A stretch of 64,000 nt of DNA, taken from the NCBI RefSeq assembly GCF_014529985.1, contig NZ_JACVMU010000007.1:248001-312000 (forward strand), given 5' to 3'. This document shows, piece after piece, positions 24,719 to 32,253 of the stretch. Every line of letters starts with the position of its first letter. The first letter of the stretch is position 1. The translations under genes and the position numbers were made by a program. The notes beneath the pieces are model-generated. The model ran no database searches. It was given only the letters and a program-made list of their open reading frames with translations, and was not told where the DNA came from. This stretch comes from Leucobacter sp. cx-42 (GTDB taxonomy: Bacteria > Actinomycetota > Actinomycetes > Actinomycetales > Microbacteriaceae).

Positions 24719-26902
24719 CTAGCCGATGATGACGCGTGGGCGACGTCCGTCGAGCTCTGACGCTTCGGCAGAGGTCACCGACAGGCTCTGCACGAGGGGC
24801 GCTGCGAGGCCAATCAGTCGGACCTCACAGAACAGTTCGCCGCGATCGCACGCAATCGACCAGCGCAGGTGGGCAGCATCGTCTGCTGATCGGATCCGCG
24901 AAGCGAATGCCGGCTGACCAGCAGAGATCGGGCCGATGTCGGCGAGCAAGGCATCGATCCGCGCCCGCCGAACCGGCTCGGGGGTATCGAGCAGCACGTT
25001 GGTCGCGAGCACACCCGTGTCTGCGAACGTCGTGTTGTGGCGGATCGCAGCGTCAAGCGCCTCCGCAGCGTGCAGGGTTGCCGGCCACGGTCGGGTTTCC
25101 TCTGCGGGAGCATCGACCGCCGCGAGCACGCGGACGAGTGCGTCGGCGGCGAGACGTTCCGTGCGGAAGACATCGGAGTTTCCAAATGCCACCGCCCCAA
25201 TGCCGGTCGCGAGCTGCCAGCGCATGTGCGAGCTGAAGCCGGGCAGACCACCGGAATGCTGCGCGATGCGGCCGTGCTGACGATCGTGTTCGACCGCGAG
25301 ACCGTAGCCGTAGCCGAGCGCAGCCAGATCGCGATAGGGGCCAGCGTCACCGACGGGAATGACCGTGTGCACGCGCTGCATTTCACGGCGACTGTGTGCC
25401 GAGAGCACCTCCGGGCGCAGCGGAGCGTCTGAGAACCCAGACGCGAGGAACGCCGACCAGGCCGCAATGTCATCGACCGTGCTGAAGAGTGCGCCGATAC
25501 ACGCGAGCGCGCCGGAGCCGACGAATGGTTCGGGCACGAAGCTCGCGCCGTCGTCAAAGGTGCGGAAGCCGTGCGCAAGATCGTGACCGGGCGCGTACTC
25601 ACCCGCGTCGTAGCGCGTCGAATCAAGCCCGAGTGGTACGAGGAAGCGCGAACGCACCTCCGCTTCAACGGTGTTTCCGGTGACCGCTTCGATCGCGCGT
25701 CCCACGAAGGACATGCCGATGTTTGAGTACTGATACTTTTCGCCAGGCAGCGCGGTGAGTTCGAAGCCGTGTTCGCCGAGCGCTGCGATTTCTTCGCGGT
25801 TAGCCCCGAGCGCACGGTCACCGTACGCATTGTCCTCTGGCATGCCGGATCGGTTCGCCAGCAGCTCACCAACCGTCACCTGGCGGGCTTCACCCTGCCA
25901 CCGGAACAGGACCCCAGGCACGTACTCGTCCAGATCACGGTTGAGATCGAGGCGCCCCTCATCGCTCAGCGCGAGCGCGGTTGCTGCGAGGAAGCTCTTC
26001 GACATCGACGCGATACGGAAGACGGTGTTCCTCGCAGTAGCGTCACCGTCGAGGCGAGGCTCGCCGAGTCCGCGCCAGGCGATGACGCCGGTGCGGTCAA
26101 AGATCGCCACACTTACGGCGGGAGCAACCTCGGTCTTGGCAGCCACGACGGCGTCATCGAGCGCGCGTGCGGCGGCTGCGACGATGCGGGGCGATCCGCC
26201 CATCTCTGCAGCGAACGCGTCAATCAATTGCCGGCTCGCAGAGGTGTTCTCGCCGTGCACGGCACGCGCCGCCGTGAGCAAATCTGCAATGTCGAGCCCC
26301 TCCTCGCGGAGCGCAGCATCGTCCCAGTTCTGCAAATCTGCCGCGCTTGCCTCTGGATGAAACTGCACCGCACGCACATGCTCGCCAATGACGAAGGCCT
26401 GGTTCTCGATCGCGTCACTCGACGCGAGCAGCACCGCGCTCTCGGGAAGGCGTGTGATCATGTCTTCGTGGTTTTCGATCATGTGGGCCGAGTGACCGAT
26501 CGCACCGATGACACGGTCTTCACGTCCTGCTGGCGTGGTGTGGATCGCGGTCGCTCCGCGCTCCTTCGGGCCGGTTTTGGCCTGTACTTCGCCGCCGGCG
26601 ACCTTCGCGATTACCTGCGCGCCGAGGCAGATGCCGAGCGTTGGCAGGTCCTGTTCAATTGCCTGCCGGACGAGATCACGCTCGACGGAAAGCCAGGGGG
26701 CGCGCTCGTCATCGTCTGGCATGAGTCCGCCGCCGAGCAGCACGAGACCGTCGAACCCGTCGAGCGTTTCCGGCAGGCCGTCGGCGCCGTGGACAGCGAC
26801 GACCTCGACTCCTGCGTGTTCGAGCCACGTTGCGAGGCGACGCGGTCCCGAGCTCGGCGAGTTGACGACCACGAGCGCTTTCGGGGTGTGCGGGCTAGTC
26901 AT
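24719..26902 (-). CDS. Fusion: class I glutamine amidotransferase + beta-lactamase-family serine hydrolase, 727 aa
   Basis: Residues 1-215 form a class I glutamine amidotransferase-like domain with nucleophile Cys92 in GICLG and His182/Glu184 in FHPE. Residues 240-600 form a serine beta-lactamase/DD-peptidase-like domain with SMSK (Ser299-Lys302), YSN (390-392) and HSG (547-549), all intact. A C-terminal extension (600-727) resembles the beta-barrel tail of D-aminopeptidases. No signal peptide is seen. Both active sites look functional. Between the M19 dipeptidase and DadA-like genes (19 and 43 bp gaps), it probably attacks D-amino-acid-containing peptides or amidated glutamate (iso-glutamine) residues of muropeptides. 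This role is inference. Confidence 0.82.
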   Translation of the reverse strand: MTSPHTPKALVVVNSPSSGPRRLATWLEHAGVEVVAVHGADGLPETLDGFDGLVLLGGGLMPDDDERAPWLSVERDLVRQAIEQDLPTLGICLGAQVIAKVAGGEVQAKTGPKERGATAIHTTPAGREDRVIGAIGHSAHMIENHEDMITRLPESAVLLASSDAIENQAFVIGEHVRAVQFHPEASAADLQNWDDAALREEGLDIADLLTAARAVHGENTSASRQLIDAFAAEMGGSPRIVAAAARALDDAVVAAKTEVAPAVSVAIFDRTGVIAWRGLGEPRLDGDATARNTVFRIASMSKSFLAATALALSDEGRLDLNRDLDEYVPGVLFRWQGEARQVTVGELLANRSGMPEDNAYGDRALGANREEIAALGEHGFELTALPGEKYQYSNIGMSFVGRAIEAVTGNTVEAEVRSRFLVPLGLDSTRYDAGEYAPGHDLAHGFRTFDDGASFVPEPFVGSGALACIGALFSTVDDIAAWSAFLASGFSDAPLRPEVLSAHSRREMQRVHTVIPVGDAGPYRDLAALGYGYGLAVEHDRQHGRIAQHSGGLPGFSSHMRWQLATGIGAVAFGNSDVFRTERLAADALVRVLAAVDAPAEETRPWPATLHAAEALDAAIRHNTTFADTGVLATNVLLDTPEPVRRARIDALLADIGPISAGQPAFASRIRSADDAAHLRWSIACDRGELFCEVRLIGLAAPLVQSLSVTSAEASELDGRRPRVIIG

Positions 26903-26921
26903 GGGGTATTCCTTAGTTCTT

Positions 26922-28013
26922 TCAGTTTCGCTGTTCGGTATCGACCGCTGGGACGATCACGGGCGCGGTAGCTTCACCGGCGGCGCCAGCGAGGAATGCG
27001 CGGTAGTCGTCGTCCGATGCCTCGAGTACGCGAAGTACGTTTTCGTGCGCAAGACCGCGCAGCTCTGACTCAGTCCAGCCGCGACGCTCCAGCTCGGCAA
27101 AGAGCGCCGGGTAGCCAGACACGTCGCTGAGGCCGGTCGGCAACGCATCAGTGCCGTCGTAATCTGCCCCGATGCCCACCGCGTGGACACCCGCAATCTT
27201 CCGGACGTGATCGATGTGATCCGCCACGTCAGCAATGCCAACGTACGGGGCTTCGCCGACCTCGCCAGCCTCAACCCAGAGCCTGCGCGCTTCATTCAGG
27301 AACGAGGGCACAAACGCCACCATGACCACGCCACCACCCTCGCCAATCTTCGCGAGCACATCGTCAGGGACGTTGCGCTTGTGATCACAGATCGCGCTCG
27401 CACCAGAGTGGCTCACCATCACTGGACGTGTGCTCTCCTCGAGCGCGTGCCGCATGGTGTCGGGTGACACGTGTGCCAGGTCGACGAGCACGCCAATGCG
27501 GTTCATCTCGCGCACGACCTCGCGGCCGAAGTCGGTGAGTCCGCCGTGCACGCGCTCGTCGGTTGCCGAGTCTGCCCAGTCAATCGTGCGCGACCAGGTA
27601 AGCGTCATGTAGCGCGCGCCGAGGCGAGCGAACTGACGGAGTACTGCGAGTGATCCGCCAATCTGGGCACCACCCTCAATACCGATCAGCGAAGCAATCT
27701 TGCCGTCAGTGAGCGCGGATCGGGCATCAGCTGCCGTACGCGCCAGGCGGAGCTGGTCAGGATAGGTGTCGACAAAGCGGTAGACGAAGTCGATCTGTTC
27801 AAGGGTCGCGACGACCTGCTCTGCGCCCTGGAGTACTGGGTCAACCCAGACCGACCAGAACTGGCCGCCAACGTTGCCTGCGGCCAGGCGAGGCAGGTCG
27901 GTCTGCAGGTTCGGAACGCCAGTGTCGAGTTCGGCGACCGAGTACGCACGGTCGATACGGCAGGCCCATGCAAGATCATTGTGGCCGTCGATGACGGGGT
28001 AACGGGTGGTCAT
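26922..28013 (-). CDS. M19 membrane-dipeptidase-family dipeptidase, 363 aa
   Basis: Binuclear zinc amidohydrolase-fold dipeptidase. The first metal site is DGHND (His11, Asp13); later are the bridging glutamate in GIEGG (about 115), histidines in DLAHVS and VSHSGA, and the GADYDG segment (about 283-288). The family cleaves dipeptides and tolerates D-residues at the C-terminal side, which suits L-Ala-D-Glu or D-Ala-D-Ala. No signal peptide, so it acts in the cytoplasm. The start overlaps the racemase stop (ATGA). Some N-terminal variation aside, its length is normal. Confidence 0.88.
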   Translation of the reverse strand: MTTRYPVIDGHNDLAWACRIDRAYSVAELDTGVPNLQTDLPRLAAGNVGGQFWSVWVDPVLQGAEQVVATLEQIDFVYRFVDTYPDQLRLARTAADARSALTDGKIASLIGIEGGAQIGGSLAVLRQFARLGARYMTLTWSRTIDWADSATDERVHGGLTDFGREVVREMNRIGVLVDLAHVSPDTMRHALEESTRPVMVSHSGASAICDHKRNVPDDVLAKIGEGGGVVMVAFVPSFLNEARRLWVEAGEVGEAPYVGIADVADHIDHVRKIAGVHAVGIGADYDGTDALPTGLSDVSGYPALFAELERRGWTESELRGLAHENVLRVLEASDDDYRAFLAGAAGEATAPVIVPAVDTEQRN

Positions 28014-29152
28014 GCGAGGTCCTCCTCAGCGGAATCGAAGACTGCGGTCGAAAGTTCTTGGATACGTGCGGTGTCTACCTCGAATCCGAGCCCCGTTCCG
28101 GTCGGCACAGCGACCACACCGGAGACCGCGACTACGGGCGGGACGATGATGTCGCGTTCGTAGTACTTGTCTGAACCGGAGACATCCGACGGCAACAGGA
28201 AGTTCGGCAGCGACGAAATCGCGACGTTCGCAGCGCGCCCAATGCCGAACTCGTGCATGCCACCACACCACACGGGAACCCCAGCATCAGCCGCGACATC
28301 GTGCGCGCGCTTCGCTTGCGAGAGGCCGCCCATGCGCGAGACCTTGATGTTGAGAATGCGTCCGGCATCGAGACGCAACATCGTCTCGAGATCCTCGATC
28401 GTCACGACCGATTCATCTAGGCAAATCGGCGTCTCGATCACGGCCTGCAGCTCAGCGTGCGACACGAAGTCACGCACATCGAACGGCTGCTCGATCATCG
28501 TGAGTCCGTGAGTGTCGAGCTCACGGAAGATCTCAGTCGATTCCGCAGAACGCGGGTACGCACCGTTGGCATCGACGTGAACATCGAGCGTGGGAAACGC
28601 TCCGCGCACCGCACGCACCGCTTCGACGTCCCAACCGGGCGCGATCTTCAGCTTCACACGGCCATATCCCGCACTGGTGTGATGCGCCACCTGGGTGAGC
28701 AACGCGTCAATCGACGGTTCGATACCGAGCGAGACACCGGCGACGACCTCCGTGCGCGTGCCACCGAGCGCCTGCGACAGAGAAACGCCGCCGCGCTGCG
28801 CAAACAGATCCCACGCAGCACCTGCAAAGCCAGCCTTCGCGAACTCGTGCCCACGCACCTTCGCCCACGTCGCCTCAAGCTCTTCCGGCCGGTCCCACGA
28901 CGCACCAAGCACCGCAGGCGCCAAGTACTTCGTTGCAAGCAGCCAGGCCGTATCAATGGTCTCCGAACAGAAGTACGGGTCACTCGGAGACGCGATCTCG
29001 CCCCAACCGATCCGCCCATCGGAATCAGTCAACTCGACCAGCAAGTGTTCGATACCCGACTTCCGGTGCGAACTCGTCTGAAAACTGTGCCGCAACGGGA
29101 GACCCATTGCACATACGCGCACACGTTGAATCGTCACAGCAGTCACGCTCAC
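28010..29152 (-). CDS. Enolase-superfamily N-acylamino-acid racemase / dipeptide epimerase, 380 aa
   Basis: Muconate-lactonising subgroup enzyme. Catalytic lysines KLK (167-169) and K270 in NIKVSRMGG are intact, with metal ligands D194 (VDANGAY), E221 (EQPF) and D246 (LDES). The motif details match the MenC/N-succinylamino-acid racemase branch better than the L-Ala-D/L-Glu epimerase branch. A menaquinone role (o-succinylbenzoate synthase) is unlikely because no men genes are near. A GNAT acyltransferase and M20 deacylase-like genes in the same locus fit a D-to-L amino acid conversion by acylation, racemisation and deacylation. It overlaps both neighbours by 4 bp. Confidence 0.85.
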   Translation of the reverse strand: MSVTAVTIQRVRVCAMGLPLRHSFQTSSHRKSGIEHLLVELTDSDGRIGWGEIASPSDPYFCSETIDTAWLLATKYLAPAVLGASWDRPEELEATWAKVRGHEFAKAGFAGAAWDLFAQRGGVSLSQALGGTRTEVVAGVSLGIEPSIDALLTQVAHHTSAGYGRVKLKIAPGWDVEAVRAVRGAFPTLDVHVDANGAYPRSAESTEIFRELDTHGLTMIEQPFDVRDFVSHAELQAVIETPICLDESVVTIEDLETMLRLDAGRILNIKVSRMGGLSQAKRAHDVAADAGVPVWCGGMHEFGIGRAANVAISSLPNFLLPSDVSGSDKYYERDIIVPPVVAVSGVVAVPTGTGLGFEVDTARIQELSTAVFDSAEEDLA

Positions 29153-29823
29153 TCCCCCGCCCCGAGTCCAGGCTGATACAACGCAATCTGCGCCGCATAC
29201 TGATCACGCACCGCCAACCGACGCCGCGCACCCTTCGCGCTCGCCGTCGTCAGCGTACTGAGTAGGTGGCACACCGCGGCAACCGCGGTCGGGGAATCCG
29301 CGTATGAGACGGAACCCGTGCGCACCTTGATGAGTGCCGTCGCAAAGTGCGCAAGCGGGCATTCTTCGCTGTCAGTAATGACGACGAGTTGGCCACCAGC
29401 CTCTTTGAACAGTCGCCCAAGCTTGATGGTTTCTTCCCGGTAACGCCGCATCGAGAACACGATGAGCACGTCGCTCGCGCGCACATCGGTGAGCACGGTG
29501 ATTGGCGATAGGCCTCGTCCGTCGATGAGGAACACGTTGGACAGCGTCGCAGAGAGGTCAGCGTTGAGGAGCTGCGCGTAGGCCGCAGACTTTCCCTCGC
29601 CACCGATGTAACGCCGGCGCGCGCTCAGAATGAGGGCGGCCGCGCGGGGCACATCACCGGTCTCCGCGAGCTCTTCAAGCGTTTGGGCGAGCGAACTGAG
29701 CTCGCTCTCAATCACCTGTGACTGAATACCCTCAGCAGACAGGTTGGTCTTCAGCCGTTCGCCAAACCGATCTTGCGGTGAGACGAGCGAACGGTTGAGT
29801 GCGTCTTCCTCTTCGTGCTTCAT
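29149..29823 (-). CDS. SIS-domain protein, RpiR/MurR-like but without a recognisable HTH, 224 aa
   Basis: Residues about 55-200 form a sugar-isomerase (SIS) domain: RRRYIGGEGKSAAYAQLL, DVLIVFSMRRYREETI and VVITDSEECPLA correspond to the phosphosugar-binding loops. RpiR/MurR regulators normally carry a 75-residue N-terminal helix-turn-helix; here only about 40 non-HTH residues precede the SIS part. The overlap with the upstream GNAT gene (4 bp) argues against a missed upstream start. It may sense a sugar phosphate such as a muramic-acid derivative without binding DNA itself, or be a degraded regulator. Confidence 0.75.
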   Translation of the reverse strand: MKHEEEDALNRSLVSPQDRFGERLKTNLSAEGIQSQVIESELSSLAQTLEELAETGDVPRAAALILSARRRYIGGEGKSAAYAQLLNADLSATLSNVFLIDGRGLSPITVLTDVRASDVLIVFSMRRYREETIKLGRLFKEAGGQLVVITDSEECPLAHFATALIKVRTGSVSYADSPTAVAAVCHLLSTLTTASAKGARRRLAVRDQYAAQIALYQPGLGAGE

Positions 29824-30665
29824 GCGCTCTCCTCATGGGGTGTGGGCGGCCGGTCAGCTGGCACCGCAAGGTATGCGGCAGAAAGTTCATCAATACGGCG
29901 GCAATCGATCAGCACATGGCCGTCGGAAATGAGGCCGCCGAGCACCTCGGCGAGTGCGCCACGGATCTCAGGAGTCGCAGCAGCATCCTGGTCAGTTGGC
30001 AGCGAGATCCACACGCCGTGCTCATCTTCGATCGGGGTCGCCCACTGTGCTGTGGTGAGTCGGGGCGGCGTTGATCCGCGAAGTTCGAGGTGGGGCGTCG
30101 GCGCGTCACCGATCGCCCACTCAACGATGAGCCGGTCAGTTTCGCTGCGACCGTAGTAGTCGTGGAGGAAGCCGGTGCCGGTCGCGCCGAGGGTACCGAA
30201 GTTGAAGTGTCCATTGCGGGCAAGGATCGGATCAAACGTCCAGCGCATCGTCGTGTGTCCCCACCGTTCGGCGACTGCGCGCTGCAGCTGCTTGAGTTCG
30301 CGGCCAATACCGGAACCTTGATACGCGGGGTCAACGACCGCCGACTGCGAATAGTGGAAGTCACGACCGTTGTCATCTCGACCAGCGAAGCCATACGCAA
30401 AGCCGACAAGCTTTTCATTGCGGGTGTACACGCCGACGGCAGACCCACCGTTATCTTTGAGCGCAAACATGAGATTTGGGTTCAGCGCAAAGCTAGGATC
30501 TTCGTAACCGAACACCCGAACATAGAGTTCATTCGCTGCGCGGAAGTCTTCGTACGTCGAGAGTTCGCGGCCAAATAGCCCGCGGCCGCCCTGAGTATTC
30601 AGGTGCGCGAGTGAGGTCCGTGGACTGGGAACTACAGCGGTCCCGATCGACATCGTTGTGATCAT
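29820..30665 (-). CDS. GNAT acyltransferase (COG3375-like), 281 aa
   Basis: GNAT fold of the group often paired with N-acylamino-acid racemases. The acyl-CoA loop reads VVDPAYQGSGIGRELKQLQ (Q/RxxGxG/A type), followed by MRWTFDPILARNGHFNF. The start is taken at ATG 30665; ATG 30653 (MSIGTAVV) is also possible. Neither has a strong ribosome-binding site, and an operator-like sequence covers the start, so the message may be leaderless. It is the first gene of the six-gene minus-strand operon. Likely role is N-acylation of D-amino acids before racemisation; acyl donor and substrate are not proven. Confidence 0.8.
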   Translation of the reverse strand: MITTMSIGTAVVPSPRTSLAHLNTQGGRGLFGRELSTYEDFRAANELYVRVFGYEDPSFALNPNLMFALKDNGGSAVGVYTRNEKLVGFAYGFAGRDDNGRDFHYSQSAVVDPAYQGSGIGRELKQLQRAVAERWGHTTMRWTFDPILARNGHFNFGTLGATGTGFLHDYYGRSETDRLIVEWAIGDAPTPHLELRGSTPPRLTTAQWATPIEDEHGVWISLPTDQDAAATPEIRGALAEVLGGLISDGHVLIDCRRIDELSAAYLAVPADRPPTPHEESA

Positions 30666-30674
30666 GATTCGTAT
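30662..30674. promoter_or_regulatory. Operator-like site 1
   Basis: TCATGATTCGTAT matches the best copy TTACGATTCGTAA at 10 of 13 positions. It covers the start codon of the GNAT-led operon. Confidence 0.5.
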
Positions 30675-30742
30675 CCTATGTCCCCGGTCACTGTCCGGCA
30701 AGGCTTTTATTTTTCGGCTATTGCCAGAGTTCAAAGTCTGGG

Positions 30743-30755
30743 ATACGTTTCGTAA
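30743..30755. promoter_or_regulatory. Operator-like site 2
   Basis: ATACGTTTCGTAA matches the best copy at 11 of 13 positions and ends one base before the ATG of the M20 peptidase gene. Such a position would block a leaderless promoter. Confidence 0.6.
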
Positions 30756-30756
30756 C

Positions 30757-31896
30757 ATGACTTTAGAATCATCCGACCGCAACGCCGGGGTCGATGAGGT
30801 AGCGCTGCTTCGTCAGCTCGTCGAAATCGAATCCCCGAGCCTTGACACCGCGGCGAGCGACGAGATCGCCCAACTCATCGAGGCCGAGTTTGCGCGCCTC
30901 GATGCCACTGTCACGCTCACCCGCACCGAGGCAGGCACGAGCCTCACGATCGATATGGGGACCACGGGCGACGACGCCGGCCGCCCACCATTGCTCCTTG
31001 TCGGCCACACTGACACGGTTTGGCCGGTTGGCACACTCGCCGGCGACGTGCCATGGAGGCGCGACGGCGACCGCATCGCTGGCCCAGGCGCATTCGACAT
31101 GAAGTCGGGCATCGTCATCATGCACGCCGCACTCGCACGGCTGGCCGGTCGTCCCCACCGGAAGGCGCGGATCGTGCTCACCTGCGACGAGGAAATCGGG
31201 TCACCCACCACACAGGAGCTACTTCGAGCAGCCGCGGCAGACGTCGCCGGGGTGCTCGGCTTCGAGTCACCCCACCCCGACGGGGCACTCAAGGTGGGGC
31301 GTTGGGGCAGCACACGCCTGCGACTCGGGATTACGGGCAAGGCCTCGCACGCCGCACTCGATCCGGAACACGGAATCTCTGCCATCGATGAACTCGTCGA
31401 TCAGCTCATGCGCGTGCGCGAGCTCACGAACGATCCCGAGCTTTCTTCACCGGTGCTCTGCAACGTCGGCACCGTAGCTGGCGGTGGCCGCACTAACGTC
31501 GTCCCCGATCACGCGAGCGCAGAGATCGGTTTGCGCTTCGTGAACCCCGCGACCGAGCGCTCGGTGCTCGATCAGCTCGCGAGCCTCACGCCTTCCCGTA
31601 CGGGGGCCCAACTCACCGTCGACACCCTGAGTAGCAGGCCGGCGTGGCAAGCAAGCGAACGCGACAGCGCGCTCCTTGCTGAGGTTGCCGCAGCTGCGAG
31701 CCGCGTTGGGCAAGCCGTGAGCGGGCGACCCGCGCACGGCGCAGGCGACACCAATTTGCTCGGCTCGCTCGGCATCCCAACACTCGACGGCTTCGGGCCG
31801 CGCGGCGGTGGCGCCCACGCCGTCACCGAGCACATCTTCGTTTCATCACTCATGGAACGCATTGATCTACTTACGGAAGTCCTCGGGCAACCGTAA
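30757..31896 (+). CDS. M20 metallopeptidase, glutamate-carboxypeptidase/deacylase type, 379 aa
   Basis: Binuclear zinc peptidase. Metal ligands appear in GHTDTVWP (His, Asp), GPGAFDMKSG (bridging Asp) and CDEEIG (catalytic Glu and ligand). It is of the carboxypeptidase G2-like branch, which removes C-terminal glutamate or N-acyl groups. The start is ATG 30757; the upstream part of the frame lies in the divergent promoter. There is no good ribosome-binding site, suggesting a leaderless transcript. In the context of an N-acylamino-acid racemase and a GNAT it may be the L-specific deacylase of a D-to-L conversion, or a peptidase for glutamate-containing fragments. Confidence 0.85.
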   Translation: MTLESSDRNAGVDEVALLRQLVEIESPSLDTAASDEIAQLIEAEFARLDATVTLTRTEAGTSLTIDMGTTGDDAGRPPLLLVGHTDTVWPVGTLAGDVPWRRDGDRIAGPGAFDMKSGIVIMHAALARLAGRPHRKARIVLTCDEEIGSPTTQELLRAAAADVAGVLGFESPHPDGALKVGRWGSTRLRLGITGKASHAALDPEHGISAIDELVDQLMRVRELTNDPELSSPVLCNVGTVAGGGRTNVVPDHASAEIGLRFVNPATERSVLDQLASLTPSRTGAQLTVDTLSSRPAWQASERDSALLAEVAAAASRVGQAVSGRPAHGAGDTNLLGSLGIPTLDGFGPRGGGAHAVTEHIFVSSLMERIDLLTEVLGQP

Positions 31897-32253
31897 GTAT
31901 CGCGCGCTAACACGCGCAACCCTCTATGAAACCAATGATTTGAAACGTAAGTTCCATCGGAGATTCGATCACAATCACACAAAGTCCACTGAATTGTCTG
32001 TACAAAGTCTTGGAAGTGCCCCTACTATCGGGGTAACTCGAAACGAGAAATACGATTCATATCTTTGAATCAGCACGGTCATGATGGGGTGAACGATGCG
32101 TCTACACACGACAGCACGACGAAACAGCGAAGTTTTGTTCAGCGTCAGCGCGCTCCACACCTGCCATGGCAACAACACACTTGGCGGGGCCCCAGTTGGG
32201 CACCGCCTCACCAACCCATTTCGTGTGACAACCGAATTAAAGGAGATCCGGTA
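31897..32253. promoter_or_regulatory. Promoter and leader region of the peptide ABC transporter operon
   Basis: 357 bp without a gene. It contains an operator-like site at 32050-32062 (ATACGATTCATAT), a weaker half-site at 31938-31950 and a TACTAT hexamer (32023-32028) that could be a -10 element with no clear -35. The frame is open from 32065 into the next gene but lacks coding character. The leader after the operator is long (about 190 bp), with no obvious riboswitch. Confidence 0.5.
32050..32062. promoter_or_regulatory. Operator-like site 3
   Basis: ATACGATTCATAT matches TTACGATTCGTAA at 10 of 13 positions, upstream of the peptide ABC transporter operon. Confidence 0.5.

Noticed and set aside
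25769-26971. A 400-codon plus-strand frame opposite the amidotransferase/hydrolase fusion
   Set aside because: Antisense shadow; low complexity and no start signal.
28010-29152. o-Succinylbenzoate synthase (menC) for menaquinone
   Set aside because: The fold fits, but no other menaquinone genes are near and the neighbours are acyltransferase and peptidase genes.
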